Counted from the first letter of the stretch, positions 23,204-35,121 are shown. The stretch: 64,000 nucleotides of DNA from Rutidosis leptorrhynchoides (GCF_046630445.1 NC_092337.1:363946001-364010000), one strand, 5' to 3'. Made by a program: numbers and translations. The notes: generated by a model not told the origin, from the sequence alone.

Positions 23204-25331
23204 CAATAATAATAATAACTACCTTAAAAAGATAACAAATGCGTCATAGCCTGGGCTCGAACCCAAGACCTCTCGGTTAACAAGCATACCACCAAACCGT
23301 TGCACCATAAACTTGTTTTTGTTTTAAATTGCACGATTATTTATTTATTATATACGACCCGTTTTATCTTCCTTTTATTCCTATTATCATCATCAACATA
23401 ATCTAACATCCTCACTATATCAAACTTTCATCTTCCTGATCATAATCATTCATTTAAGTAGCGTCTAATATTGATTCGATTTAGGAGCCCAATGAAGAGC
23501 CCATCGATATTGTAAGTAGGCCGGAGGAAAAGGAGCCCTCCCTAGTGCGTTTATTGGGTTAAAAGTCCAAGAAGAGCCCATTTAAATAAACCCAAGTTCT
23601 GTGGCCTGTTTGGTATCCTGATAAAGCTCGACGGTAAATAAATAAAAAAAATACAACCGTTTGTTAACCCCTAATATTCCTCTTGTCTCCATCGTTCCAG
23701 CATCATCTTCTTTTTTTTATTATTGAAACCGTCACTCTTCTTTATTTATTAACATCATCATATATTCTCGATTCTTTTTCATATCATCACTTGTCGAAAC
23801 TCACGTGGATGGCTGCAACAGGAAGGTTCACACAGCAGCAATACAGTCGTACAGTGGCCTAAATATGGTGTGCAGGCCTTGGGTTCTTGGGTTGATAACG
23901 ATAACAGAAACATGATTAATCGAGTGGTATTTAGTGGGTTTGAGGTGGTCTGATAGTGTTGTTTATGGTGGTTGTTAGGAGGCTGAAGATGGTGTAGCTG
24001 CAATTGTGTAATTCGATTTGAAAAAGAGAAAGCTAGAATAGGATATCATGAGTTGTAGGAAGAAAACAAAACAGAAAATATAAGGAGAGGGAGTTGAAGA
24101 AAGAGAGATATGGTAGAGTGGTGATGATCTGTTGTTGTGGTTTCTCGTGGGTTACCTCAGAAACATTCACGTCGAGTAGCACTGTTATGAATATGAAAGG
24201 TTTAGTGATCGGTGGTGATAGTTTATGGTGAGAAGTGATGTTACGATTAAGAAGAAGAAGGTGACTTAGGTTCTCAAATGATGAAGGTGGCGATAGGGTC
24301 TCGATGGTTTAACAGAATCGAGTAGTATCAAGTGAGAGAGAAAGAAGGTGGTTTTCGAGGGTGGTGGTTGCAAGATGTTGTGAAGATGGTGTTCGGGTTG
24401 AGTAGTCAGGAAGAAGAAGAGATAGAAGTGAAGATGGGTACAAAATAAAATAGATAGATAGTTGGTTAGTGTTTTTCCTTTCTCCTAGTGTATGTATATA
24501 TATAATATAGACTATAATAAGAAAACACAAAGAGTGATCATAATTGATATCTATCAATTGAAACAGAAACAAGTGGGATGATAATTCAGAAAAGACAACC
24601 ATAGTACCAATCATGCATAGTATAACTCAATCAAATATTAATCATAAGTATAAAAAGGGGCACAGTATTACACAGTCCTAATTCACGGATGAGAGATACT
24701 TGACAGATATTGATAGGTAATAGATATTGATAGGTAGTAGTGGAATTCAATCAACAACAGTTATATGATTGAATTCATATAAATTAACTATAGTAACCAA
24801 CAGTTTAGCAGACGATTAATTGTCATTTAACTACCGACAGTTTATCTCAGATGGCTATATTGTGTCCATTGCTAAACAGTTAATATCTAGAAGTGTTCCT
24901 AAAAATCTCAAATTTTTGGATTGACTATATTTAATTATTTCACTCATTACCTGTATGAAACCTGATCAAAAAGGTTCGTCTATATTTTATTTTTAATTCC
25001 AAGTAATGTATACGGAGTACTAAAACTCAACTCTTCAAAGTAAAAATATTTTTAATGATCCCAAATTTTATATATCTTAATTATGGATCATCGTTTATCT
25101 TTTTAAAATCACATAAGTTGGAATTAAGTTTATCTAAATAATACTTGAATGATCAACGAGGGTTACAATCATTTAATAATTAATAATTTTATTTAATTTA
25201 CATTATATATATAGACTCATTTTATTAACAATTTTTATTATTTCATATAATATTTTACATCTTTAATTCTAATAATTAAATCGTATTGAGAGTTTGGTTT
25301 AAAATTAGTCGAAATTTTCCGGGTCGTGACA
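22033..25331 (-). repeat. 5' LTR of element B
   Basis: 3299 bp, uninterrupted copy of 12853-18172. It contains the second tRNA-like module (23242-23315), a long (AAT)n tract (23128-23200) and intron-like signals: GGTGAGTTTC with donor at 22669, and TTTATTCTCAG with acceptor at 22153. The near identity of the two LTRs suggests B inserted recently compared with A and C. The 74 aa and 101 aa ORFs (23779-24003 and 24309-24614) are probably chance ORFs. Confidence 0.93.
23242..23315 (-). promoter_or_regulatory. tRNA-like A-box/B-box module in B's 5' LTR
   Basis: Same module as in the other LTR: A-box-like TGGTGCAACGG (23297-23307) and B-box GGTTCGAGCCC with the same spacing. Here the first T run is broken (TTTG), but a run of five T lies a few bases further on. 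Confidence 0.6.
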
Positions 25332-25373
25332 TAAAAGATTTTTCTTCATAATAGCGTTTTATAAGTTTAAATT

Positions 25374-25390
25374 CGGGTACTACCTACCCG
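25374..25390 (-). promoter_or_regulatory. CGGGTA-N5-TACCCG dyad in C leader
   Basis: Sense strand CGGGTAGGTAGTACCCG between the F-box ORF stop and gag, just downstream of the F-box ORF. Arms are perfect; only the spacer differs from A. Confidence 0.6.
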
Positions 25391-25564
25391 TTAATTTCAT
25401 ACTTAGTAGCTAATATACAATTCAACTACTACAATTCCATATGAAAAACTGATTATAATAATATATCACATACAAATATTCTTCAAACTTACAACTTCGC
25501 TATATTACATATAACATGAAATATAGTACACTTTGATACAGGACAGTTTTGAAGATAAACCTAG

Positions 25565-26257
25565 TTAATACGCAAGTTGTTCAACAAAGGAAATAAAGAC
25601 ACGCAATTCATAAGTCCAGAAACAAGTCATGCATTCTGGTTTTACTAAGACGACTTCCCATCCTTGGTCTTGTGGAAAATAACCGTTATGACCATTGGCT
25701 AGGTAGCATGTTGTAATGTCGTCAAAAGGACGAGGGTTTCGTAATGTCCAACAGCCACGTAATAATCTAAAAACCTTGTTTCTCACCCCAACTACTGAAT
25801 CCGTCACTTGTGGGAAGGTTTTATTTAGAAGTTGCAATCTGATGTTCTTTTTCTCACTTTGGTAAGAAGCGAACATCACTAACCCGTAAGCATAACATGC
25901 TTCTTTATGTTGCATGTTAGACGCTCTTTCTAATTCATGAAATCCTATGTTGGGATATGTTGAGTCAAAATAGGTTCTTAACCCGTAGCGTAAAATTGCA
26001 TTTGGGTTCCCCGCATTTAATGCTTTAAAGAAAACACGGCGTAACTTACGGTCTCCCCAATGTGATATACCCCACCTATCAAAGGAAAGCCTTTTATAAA
26101 CTAAGGCATTTCCGGAAAGTCTTTCAAATGTTTGACAAGTTAATTTCGCTATAACTAAATGTGCTGATGAATTCTGACCGACTCTAGACAAGATTTCCTC
26201 AATCATATCCTCTGGTAGGTCTTCTAAAATATTCGGTTGTCTACCCTTAACGTCCAT
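25565..26257 (-). CDS. F-box protein carried by element C, 230 aa
   Basis: Unbroken ORF between the acidic ORF and gag. I chose the Met of MDVKGRQPNILEDLPEDM (26257) because it aligns with the starts in H and A; an upstream in-frame Met exists at 26284. The N-terminus is an F-box (LPEDMIEEILSRVGQNSSAH...CQTFERLSGNALVYKRLSF). A helical Sel1/TPR-like part follows (GNPNAILRYGLRTYF, LERASNMQHKEACYAYGLVM). The C-terminus has CMTCFWTYELRVF. This order is that of plant F-box proteins of the At1g67623/At2g35280 type. F-box proteins recruit targets to SCF ubiquitin ligases through SKP1. This is not a normal retrotransposon gene and was probably captured from a host. Target unknown. Confidence 0.82.
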   Translation of the reverse strand: MDVKGRQPNILEDLPEDMIEEILSRVGQNSSAHLVIAKLTCQTFERLSGNALVYKRLSFDRWGISHWGDRKLRRVFFKALNAGNPNAILRYGLRTYFDSTYPNIGFHELERASNMQHKEACYAYGLVMFASYQSEKKNIRLQLLNKTFPQVTDSVVGVRNKVFRLLRGCWTLRNPRPFDDITTCYLANGHNGYFPQDQGWEVVLVKPECMTCFWTYELRVFISFVEQLAY

Positions 26258-26394
26258 TTTGTTTTTATACTGTAAAATAGACAAGGATTAGATTCTTAAA
26301 AGATAATTAACAAACAATACAAGCAATTTTTATATAGAACATAAAAGTACAAGCATACTACAATACATATAATACACAACATGATTACAACCCT

Positions 26395-26969
26395 CTAATC
26401 TGAATCGCTGGTTTCTTCTTCTTCAGACTTGGTTCTTTTTCCTAATTTTCTAGGAATATATATGATGTTCCTCTAATACGAGTCGTCATTTTCCACATTG
26501 GTTTAGAAAAACCTGATGGTTTAGAGGTTCCTGGGTTATTGTCACGATATTGAAAATACTGGTGTTGACGGTACATATAAAGTTCATCGGGGTCGGAATC
26601 AGATTTCTCTATTTTGATGCCTTTTCCCTTATTATTTTCTTTTGCCTCATTAAATTGGGTCGGGGTAATTTCTATAACATCATCGGAATCCTCATCAGGA
26701 TCCGATTCATCGGAAAATTGGTAATTTTCCCAATATTTTGCTTCCATAGCGGAAACACCATTGACCATTATTAACTTTGGTCCATTGGTTGATGATTTTC
26801 TTTTATTTGACCGGTTTTCTGTGGTTCCTACTATTCCCCCCTCCGGAACCTCTTATTCTTTCGGTTCCTCTTCTTCCGGTTCTTCGAGAACTTGTGAATC
26901 TTGCCAATATATATTCGACTCTTCGTTATTATTAGGTGAGTCAATGGGATTTGTGCTAGAGGTAGACAT
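26395..26969 (-). pseudogene. Acidic leader ORF of element C (stop and frameshift)
   Basis: Starts at ATG 26969 (MSTSSTNPIDSPNNNEESN), about 200 nt after the primer site. A TAA interrupts it after 37 codons in the short Glu/Pro-rich part, after which the same frame continues through MVNGVSAMEAKYWENYQF and SDESDPDEDSDDVIEITPT. A 2-base shift near 26460 changes the C-terminus, and the original stop is at about 26395. The protein family is unknown to me: acidic N-terminal half, mixed middle, basic tail (RIRGTSY...). Element H and A have the same ORF, each with its own break. Confidence 0.75.
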
Positions 26970-27164
26970 CTATTACACAATATCAAATATGTTAAGAGAT
27001 TAATATATCACATAATATTTACATGTTAATAATATATAGTTTCCAACAAAAATGTTAAGCAATCATTTTTAAAGAAAATACGGTCGAAGTCTAGACTCAG
27101 TAATGCATCCTAACAAACTCGATAAGACACACTAATGCAAATTTTCTGGTTCTCTAAGACCAAC

Positions 27165-27176
27165 GCTCGGATACCA
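27165..27176 (-). other. Primer binding site of C
   Basis: Sense strand TGGTATCCGAGC, one mismatch from the initiator-Met tRNA complement, two bases inside the 5' LTR. Right beside it, 27085-27165 holds the leader with the repeated ATTAGTG motif shared with A, B and H. Confidence 0.88.
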
Positions 27177-30157
27177 ACTGAAATGTCCCGTTCATATTGA
27201 TTATAAACGTTCCATATTAATTGATTTCGTCTCGAGGTTTTGACCTCTATATGAGACGTTTTTCAAAGACTGCATTCATTTTAAAAACAACCATAACCTT
27301 TATTTTATCGATAAAGGTTTAAAAAGCATTACGTAGATTATCAAATAATGATAATCTAAAATATACCATTTACACACGACCATTACATAATGATTTACAA
27401 TAAGAATATATTACATCCAAAATAAGTTTCTTGAATGCAGTTTTTACATAATATCATACAAGCATGGACTCCAAATCTTGTCCTTATTTTAGTATGCAAC
27501 AGCGGAAGCTCTTAATAATCACCTGAGAATAAACATGCTTAAAACGTCAACAAAAATGTTGGTGAGTTATAGGTTTTACCTATATATTATCAAATCATAA
27601 TAATAGACCACAAGATTTCATATTTCAATATACATCCAATACATAGAGATAAAATTCATTCATATGGTGAACACCTGGTAACCGATATTTACAAGATACA
27701 TATAAGAATATCCCCTATCATTTCGGGAAATCCTTCGGACATGATAAAAACGAATTCGAAGTACTAAAGCATCCGGTACTTTGGATGGGGTTCGTTAGGC
27801 CCAATCGATCTATCTTTAGGATTCGCGTCAATTAGTAGATCGGTTTACTAATTCTTAGGCTACCAAGCAAAAGGGGCATATTCGGCTTCGATCATTCACC
27901 CATATAATGTAGTTTCAATTACTTGTGTCTATATCGTAAAACATTTATAAAACTGCATGTATTCTCATCCCAAAATATTAGATTTTAAAAGTGGGACTAT
28001 AACTCACTTTCATAGATTTTTACTTCGTCGGGAAGTAAGACTTGGCCACTGGTCGATTCACGAACCTATAACAAATATGTACATATATATCAAAGTATGT
28101 TCAAAATATATGTACAACACTTTAATACATTTTGATGTTTTAAGTTTATTAAGTCAGCTGTCCTCGTTAGTAACCTACAACTAGTTGTCCACAGTTAGAT
28201 GTACAGAAATAAATCGATATATATTATCTTGAATCAATCCACGACCCAGTGTATACACGTTTCAGGCTAGATCACAACTCAAAGTATATATATTTTTGGA
28301 ATCAACCTCAACCCTGTATAGCTAACTCCAACATTACTGCATATAGAGTGTCTATGGTTGTTTCAAATAATATATATACATGGGTCGATATGATATGTCA
28401 AAACATTTACATACGTGTCTATGGTATCTCAAGATTACATAATATATTAGAATACATATGTAATACAATATAAGTTAGCTAGGATATGATTTGTATAGAA
28501 TTGTTAATATTTCCCGTAGCTACAAATATCAAAAAATATCCAATCTTGTTTTACTCATAACTTCTTTATTTTAAATCCGTTCTGAGTGAATCAAATTGCT
28601 ATGGTTTCATATTTAACTCTATTTTATGAATCTAAACAGAAAAAGTATAGGTTTATAGTCAGAAATATAAGTTACAAGTCATTTTTTTAAGAGGTAGTTA
28701 TTTCAGTCGAAAGAACGACGTCTTGATGACCATTTTGAAAAACATACTTCCACTTTGAGTTTAACCATGATTTTTGGATATAGTTTCATGTTCATAAGAA
28801 AAATAATTTTCCCAAAAGAACAACTTTTAAATCAAAGTTTATCATAGGCTTTAATTATCAAACCCAAAACAGCCCGCGGTGTTACTACGACAGCGTATGT
28901 CCGGTTTTACGGTGTTTTTCGTGTTTCCAGGTTTTAAATCATTAAGTTAGCATATCATATAGATATAGAACATGTGTTTAGTTGATTTTAAAAGTCAAGT
29001 TAGAAGGATTAACTTTTGTTTGCGAACAAGTTTAGAATTAACTAAACTATGTTCTAATGATTTCAAGTTTAAACCTTCGAATAAGATAGCTTTATATGTA
29101 TGAATCGAATGATGTTATGAACATCATTACTACCTCAAGTTTTGTGGATAAACCTACTGGAAAATAGACAAATGGATCTAGCTTCAAAGGATCTTGGATG
29201 GCTTGAAAGTTCTTGAAGTAGAATCATGACACGAAAACAAGTTCAAGTAAGATTTCCACTCGAAATAAGATTGTTATAGTTATAGAAATTGAATCAAAGT
29301 TTGAATATACGTATTAACTTGTATTAGAAAGATATCTTACTATAAATAAGAAAGATTTCTTGAGGTTGGATGATCACTCTACAAGATTGGAAGTAAGCTA
29401 GCAAACTTGAAAGTATTCTTGATTTTATGAAACTAGAACTTGTAGAATTTATGAAGAACACTTAGAACTTGAAGATAGAACTTGAGAGAGATCAATTAGA
29501 TGAAGAAAATTGAAGAAAGAAAGTGTTTGTAGGTGTTTTTGGTCGTTGGTATATGGATTAGATATAAAGGATATGTAATTTTGTTTTCATGTAAATAAGT
29601 CATGAATGATTACTCATATTTTTGTAATTTTATGAGATATTTCATGCAGTTTCCAAATGATGGTTCCCACATGTGTTAGGTGTGATGACCGGGAAATTTC
29701 TGACCAAATTTAAACTTAATCTTTGTATGATTAACATTTCCGACACGATAAGCAAAGTCTGTAAAATTGAATCTCAAAATTTTTGAACTACTTTTATATA
29801 TTTAAATACCCTTCGGTTGTTTTCGACGATTCGCGAACAATTATGTGTAAATAGATACATATATACTATAACTTGAAAAGGTAACAATGTATTAATTGTT
29901 TGATACCGTACATTAAACTTATTGGTTTAAATATCTATTTGAATATATATGATAAGTTGAAATATTTATTATTAAAATTTATTTATAAATAACTTCCAAT
30001 GTGTATTTAAAAACTGAGTTATGTATATTAAAAAGATATATACATATATATAATTTCAAGTTATTTAGTAAACGATAGTAATATTCGTTTATTGATTCGA
30101 TTGATATTCAGATAAGTTAAATAAAGCGTTTAAGATGAACCAGTAAAACACTAATTT

Positions 30158-30283
30158 ACTACAGTATTTTTAAATTGCTACAGTACCCAAAATGCTACAG
30201 TGTTTTCGAAAATCACTATTTGCTACAGTGAAATTGACTTTGCTTCAGTGAATTGCTACAGTAAAAATTGGCTTTGCTACAGT
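30158..30283 (+). repeat. Seven-copy TGCTACAGT array
   Basis: Copies of (T)TGCTACAGTR, some with one change (TACTACAGTA, TGCTTCAGTG), begin near 30158, 30176, 30192, 30220, 30240, 30253 and 30274. They are irregularly spaced and lie about 450-570 nt upstream of the TATA box, as an enhancer would. Confidence 0.75.
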
Positions 30284-30662
30284 AACACACTATTTTAAAA
30301 TGTATTTTAACAAATAGCGAGACGATGATTTATAGAAGTAAATGACCAAAACACTCAAATGTATAAGTTATATTTTGAGTGATATAATTTAGGGATAATT
30401 TAAGGCTATATTTTGACTAAGGTACGTCTCCCAAAATGTAATGTACAAGTTTTCTCAGCGTACGAAGGGACATTCGAAAAACCAGAACTGGGACATAAGT
30501 CGAGTGACAACGTACGACTTATCGGAACGAAAATTACAAGTCAAATATGCATGTGAATTTAATATAATATATAACTAATTATTTAAATTAAATATATTAT
30601 ATATATTATATAATATTATGTCGACAAGCATGAAAACAAGCAACTTTGAGCTGTCACCAGGG

Positions 30663-30738
30663 GCCATGCGATCGCATGGGTTCCCCTCACATATGCCATG
30701 CGATCGCATGGCAGGGATTTCTAGGAGACATTATAAAT
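30663..30738 (+). promoter_or_regulatory. Core promoter of solo LTR: paired palindromes and TATA
   Basis: CCATGCGATCGCATGG occurs at 30664-30679 and 30696-30711, 32 nt apart; the second is part of the perfect 18-nt palindrome GCCATGCGATCGCATGGC. TTATAAAT starts at 30731, about 20 nt after the second copy. Layout matches 16071-16143, motif sequence does not. Confidence 0.62.
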
Positions 30739-33453
30739 CTCGATCATTTTGCCAGTTTATATCCTCAATCTATTTCACTCTCTTTTTACTCCGTAATATT
30801 ATTTATATTTTTATTATTATAATTAATATTATTATTATTATTAAGATTAATATTTATTATTAATCTTATTATTATTATTTAAAGTATTATTAAGATTAAT
30901 ATTATTATTAATCTTATTATTATTAGTAGTATTATACATAAAATACTACGACGAGGTCATGAGCGTGTCACTTTCAAAATGGTTTTCGAACGGGATAGAA
31001 CTAAGGAAAGTATGAGTTATAACTATGAAGGTTATGGGTAATATTCATGGGTACTATTCGCAAGACAAACCTAGTGTTTATCATCTCCGTTGCGTCTACG
31101 TACCTTCCTACAATATTAAATCACAATATTGATACGTAAGCATTTATATCTTATCTATTATATATTAATAGTGTATCCATGTCTAGTGCTCGAATATATA
31201 TTTATACATACTTGTATACTAAATTTCGTCGATAAACAGTTTATAACGAATCACGAATTAAATACATATATTACTGGTAAAAGGTATATGATATACATGT
31301 TTTTGGAAAGATGGCGAAAAATCAATAACTTTTTATTTAGATATCGAATAGTTTCGATGAACTGATTAAAAGATATGATCAACTGAATTATGATTGACGT
31401 TAATTGAAATTGCTTTTGAATCTGCAATTAAGATTTAAACAACTTATTTAAGAGATTGATAAACTGGATTTTTGAATATTATCAACCGAGTAAATGAATC
31501 CTTAAATAAGGTACGTCTCGTTTTGTTGAACTATTGTCAAAATTGACTTTTTGAAACGACTTTTGATAACTTTTGTATGTCGATATCGAGTATTAGGATT
31601 GTGATACACTATGACCTGACCTAGCTTGATAGACATTTATTGACCAACATATGTTCTCTAGGTTGAGATCTACGGTTATTTGGTAATCCGTGTTTCGATC
31701 ACATTTTGGTGAACGACTTTATATGCTGCTAAGGTGAGTTTCATATGATCCCTTTTACTCTCTACATTTTTGGGCTGAGAATACATGCAAATGCTTTATT
31801 AACTGATTTACAATATTTATATGTGTGAGTTTCATTTGCTCCCTTTTTAATTGCTTTTGCAATATATATTTTTGGGCTGAGAATACATGCACTTTATTTT
31901 AAACACAATGGATACAAGTACATACTTAATTCTACACTTAGTTTAAACCGAAAATCCCTTAGCTTTGGTAACTAGTAACTACCGTTTATAAGAATTAGTG
32001 GGCGCGAGTAGTAGTATATGGATCCATAGGGCTTGATATCCCCGTCCTAGCTAGAGCACTAGCCTTTTAACGGACGTATGCTATTTGAGAAGCGTACACG
32101 TTGGTTTGCGTGTATTTATTAAGATGATTATACAAAGGGTACAAGTTATATATACGTTAAGTTTAGTTACCAGGGTGCTCAATTTCGTAGAATATTTTGA
32201 TAAACGTTTCTGGATGAAACAACTGAAATCTTGTGATCCACCTTTATATACAGATTATACGAAACATTAAAACTATGAACTCACCAACTTTTGTGTTGAC
32301 ACTTGTTAGCATGTTTATTCTCAGGTTTTCTAGAAGTCTTCCGCTGTTTACTTAGATGTTAGACAATCTATGTGCATGGAGTCTTACATGACATATTTTT
32401 TCAAGGAAACGTTGCATTCACCAAATCATCACCATGTATCTTATTTTGACTGCATTGTCAACGGAAGTACTGTTGTAAACTATTATTTATGGTGATTGTC
32501 TATATGTAGAAATCATCAGATGTCGAAAACTTTTGATTTAAATATTCATTTATGGTGTGCCTTTTCAAAAGAATGCAATGATTACAAAATGTATCATATA
32601 GAGGTCAAATACCTCGCAATGAAATCGATGAATGACGTGTTCGTCCATATGAATTTGGAGCGATCGTCACATTAGGTGACTCACATGGGCTGCTAAGAGC
32701 TGATCATTGGAGTGTATATACCAATAGTACATACATCTAAAAGTTGTGTATTGTAAGAGTACGAATACGGGTGCATACGAGTAGAATTGTTGATGAAACT
32801 GAACGAGGATGTAATTGTAAGCATTTTTGTTAAGTAGAAGTATTTTGATAAGTGTCTTGAAGTCTTTCAAAAGTGTATGAATACATATTAAAACACTACA
32901 TGTATATACATTTTAACTGAGTTGTTAAGTCATCGTTAGTCGTTACATGTAAATGTTGATTTGAAACCTTTAAGTTAACGATCTTGTTAAATGTTGTTAA
33001 CTCAATGTTTATTATATCTAATGAGATGTTAAATTATTATATTATCATGATATTATGATATATTAATATATCTTAATATGATATATATACATTTAAATGT
33101 CGTTACAACGATAATCTTTACATATACGTCTCGTTTCAAAATCGTTAAGTTAGTAGTCTTGTTTTTACATATGTAGTTCATTGTTAATATACTTAATGAT
33201 ATGTTTACTTATCATAATATCATGTTAACTATATATATATCCATATATATGTCATCATATAGTTTTTACAAGTTTTTAACGTTCGTGAATCACCGGTCAA
33301 CTTGGGTGGTCAATTGTCTATATGAAACCTATTTCAATTAATCAAGTCTTAACAAGTTTGATTGCTTAACATGTTGGAAACACTTAATCATGTAAATAAC
33401 AATTTCATTTAATATATATATAAACATGGAAAAGTTCGGGTCACTACAAATGG

Positions 33454-34774
33454 ACCGTTTAATTTACCACAAAATCTCTACTCATATAGCTTTTATCCGC
33501 ACCCGAATCAAATAAAACATAAGCAGGTTTATCGTCTATAAGAAACGTACCTGTAACAAGCTCCGGGTCTTCCTGTGCTTCCACTGCATTGATGTTGAAG
33601 ACTCTTCCACGGCTTTGCCCATTAGTATTTCCTTGAGTTGGGCAACTTTTAATTATGTGACCTGGTTTTCCACATCCATAAAAACTACGGTGGCGTTATC
33701 TGTTCCGACACTATTTGCTTCGACATTATTTGTTCTATTAATTATGTTATTCTTCGGTCCGTAGACCCCACACTTCTTCCAACCATGACCAGTTCTTTTA
33801 CACTTGGTGCAAAATGTCATGCAGAACTCATTCGGATGGTACTCTTCACACCTTTGGCATGGCTATTTCTGATTCTTGTTATTATTGTTGGGATTGTTGT
33901 TGTTTTTATTGTTGTTGAAACGGTTGTTGTAGTTATTATTGTTGGGATGGTTTTTGTTGCGGTTGTTGTGGCAAAAAATGGTACGTTTGTGGTTGTGATT
34001 ATTGTTGTATTGGTGACCCATGTCACTGGTTTCCTCCCACTTTCTCTTAAGTTGTTTCGTGTTGTCTTCTTCGGCCGCTTGCTTTTTCATTCCTCCTTCG
34101 ATCTAATTTATGAGCTTGTGAGCCATTCGACTTGCCTTTTGTATGGAGGCTGGCTCGTTTGTACTCACATCTTCCTGGATTCTTTCTGGTAACCCTTTCA
34201 CAAACGCGTCGATCTTTTCTTCTTCATCCTCGAACGCTCTTGGACACGGTAAGCACAACTTTGTGAATCTTCGTTCGTACGTGGTAATATCGAAACCTTG
34301 CATTTGTAACCCTCTAAGCTCTGCCTTGAGCTTATTGACCTCGTTTCTGGGACGGTACTTTTCATTTATCAAGTGCTTGAATGCTGACCACGGTAGTGCG
34401 TAAGCAGCATCTTGTCCCACCTGCTCGAGATAGGTGTTCCACCATGTTAACGCAGCACCTGTGAAGGTATGCGTAGCGTATTTCACTTTGTCTTCTTCAA
34501 CACACTTACTTATGGCAAACACTGATTCGACCTTTTCATTCCACCGTTTTAATCCGATTGGACCCTCGGTTCCATCAAATTCCAGGGGTTTGCAGGCAGT
34601 GAATTCTTTGTAGGAGCACCCTCCACGAGTTCTTGTGGCGTTTGTTCCGTTACTGGATTCAGAGTTATTGTTATTATTCTGCATTGCAGCCTGCACTGCG
34701 GCTATGTTCGCAGCAAGAAAGGTACGGAATTCTTCTTCGCTCATATTTATGGTGTGTCGAGTAGTTGGTGCCAT
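33454..34774 (-). pseudogene. Element A gag and start of protease (broken, split by C)
   Basis: Gag from [20 protein letters not shown] (34774; an extension to 34783 is possible). The capsid region is intact to about 34103 ([76 protein letters not shown]). Stops and frameshifts follow in the Asn-rich part and zinc knuckles (33860-33640). The protease N-terminus (GTFLIDDK...) reaches the insertion point of C. An antisense Val/Ile-rich ORF over the Asn-rich part is an artefact of codon repeats. Confidence 0.9.
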
Positions 34775-34783
34775 TTTCTTCAA

Positions 34784-35121
34784 AAATAGCCAAAAGAAAT
34801 GAGTTAATCATATAGAATATATAGAGTAGTCAATAGTATTGCATAGCATAATATGAACTTATTTATAAAAGCTCTTTCTTCATATTAGCGTTTTATAATT
34901 TTTAATTCGGGTAGTACCTACCCGTTAAGTTCATACTTAGTAGCTAATATACCATTTCAACTACTACAATTCTATATGAAAAACCAATCACAAAAAAAAA
35001 ATATATTTCATATTCAAACTTTTATACATTATTTTTGCAAACTTACAATACCGCTATTTTACATATAGCATGAAATATAGCACATAAAAACTTTGATACA
35101 AAGTAGTTGCGAAGATAATTC
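34784..35121 (-). other. Leader between F-box ORF and gag in element A
   Basis: Untranslated spacer homologous to 57905-58243 of H and to C's interrupted spacer. It contains the dyad CGGGTAGGTACTACCCG at 34908-34924. No ORF. Confidence 0.75.

Larger units (their letters stand above)
12853..25331 (-). mobile_element. Element B: 12.5 kb LTR retrotransposon without gag-pol
   Basis: Bounded by the duplication TAAAA (12848-12852 and 25332-25336) in C's leader. The 3' LTR is 12853-18172 (with a nested solo LTR), the internal region 18173-22032 and the 5' LTR 22033-25331. Without the solo LTR it is about 10.5 kb. The primer site is a perfect match to the initiator-Met tRNA 3' end (22019-22030). The internal region has no recognisable gag, RT or integrase, only a 174 aa coiled-coil ORF near the primer site. 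It must depend on another element's proteins; the shared leader and junction motifs point to the A/C/H family. Confidence 0.93.
29681..32671 (+). mobile_element. Solo LTR (TGTGATGACC family) inside C's 5' LTR
   Basis: 2991 bp, TGTGATGACCGGG...GATCGTCACA, flanked by TTAGG (29676-29680 and 32672-32676). No internal domain. Its 5' end resembles the LTRs of I and E, its middle promoter part resembles the unrelated solo LTR at 15602-17587, and its 3' part (about 31730-32600) resembles E and B. It is therefore mosaic. It contains a seven-copy TGCTACAGT array, a TATA box near 30731, and intron-like signals AAG/GTGAGTT (31734) and TTTATTCTCAG (32324). Confidence 0.93.
4818..33448 (-). mobile_element. 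Gypsy LTR retrotransposon C, full length, with two nested insertions
   Basis: Complete element bounded by the 5-bp duplication AATGG (4813-4817 and 33449-33453). LTR termini are TG...CA (on the minus strand TGTAGTGACCC...GGGACATTTCA). Its 3' LTR is 4818-8157, gag-pol about 8193-12757, the leader genes 25565-26969 and its 5' LTR 27179-33448. Element B (12853-25331) lies between gag and the F-box ORF, and a solo LTR (29681-32671) lies within the 5' LTR. Without these, the element is about 13.15 kb. Gag-pol has many stops, so it is no longer autonomous. Confidence 0.95.
27179..33448 (-). repeat. 5' LTR of element C (interrupted by a solo LTR)
   Basis: 6270 bp including the 2991-bp solo LTR and its duplicated target; the remainder matches 4818-8157. 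Two tandem units around 32900-33200 carry ATCGTTAGTCGTTACATG and ACAACGATAATC. Intron-like donor and acceptor lie at 28007 and 27523. Confidence 0.93.

Noticed and set aside
27957..28473. ORFs of about 75-87 aa in A/C/H LTRs (also 38042-38305 and 55244-55507)
   Set aside because: Some are on the opposite strand to the element and all overlap the predicted leader intron block; nothing indicates translation.
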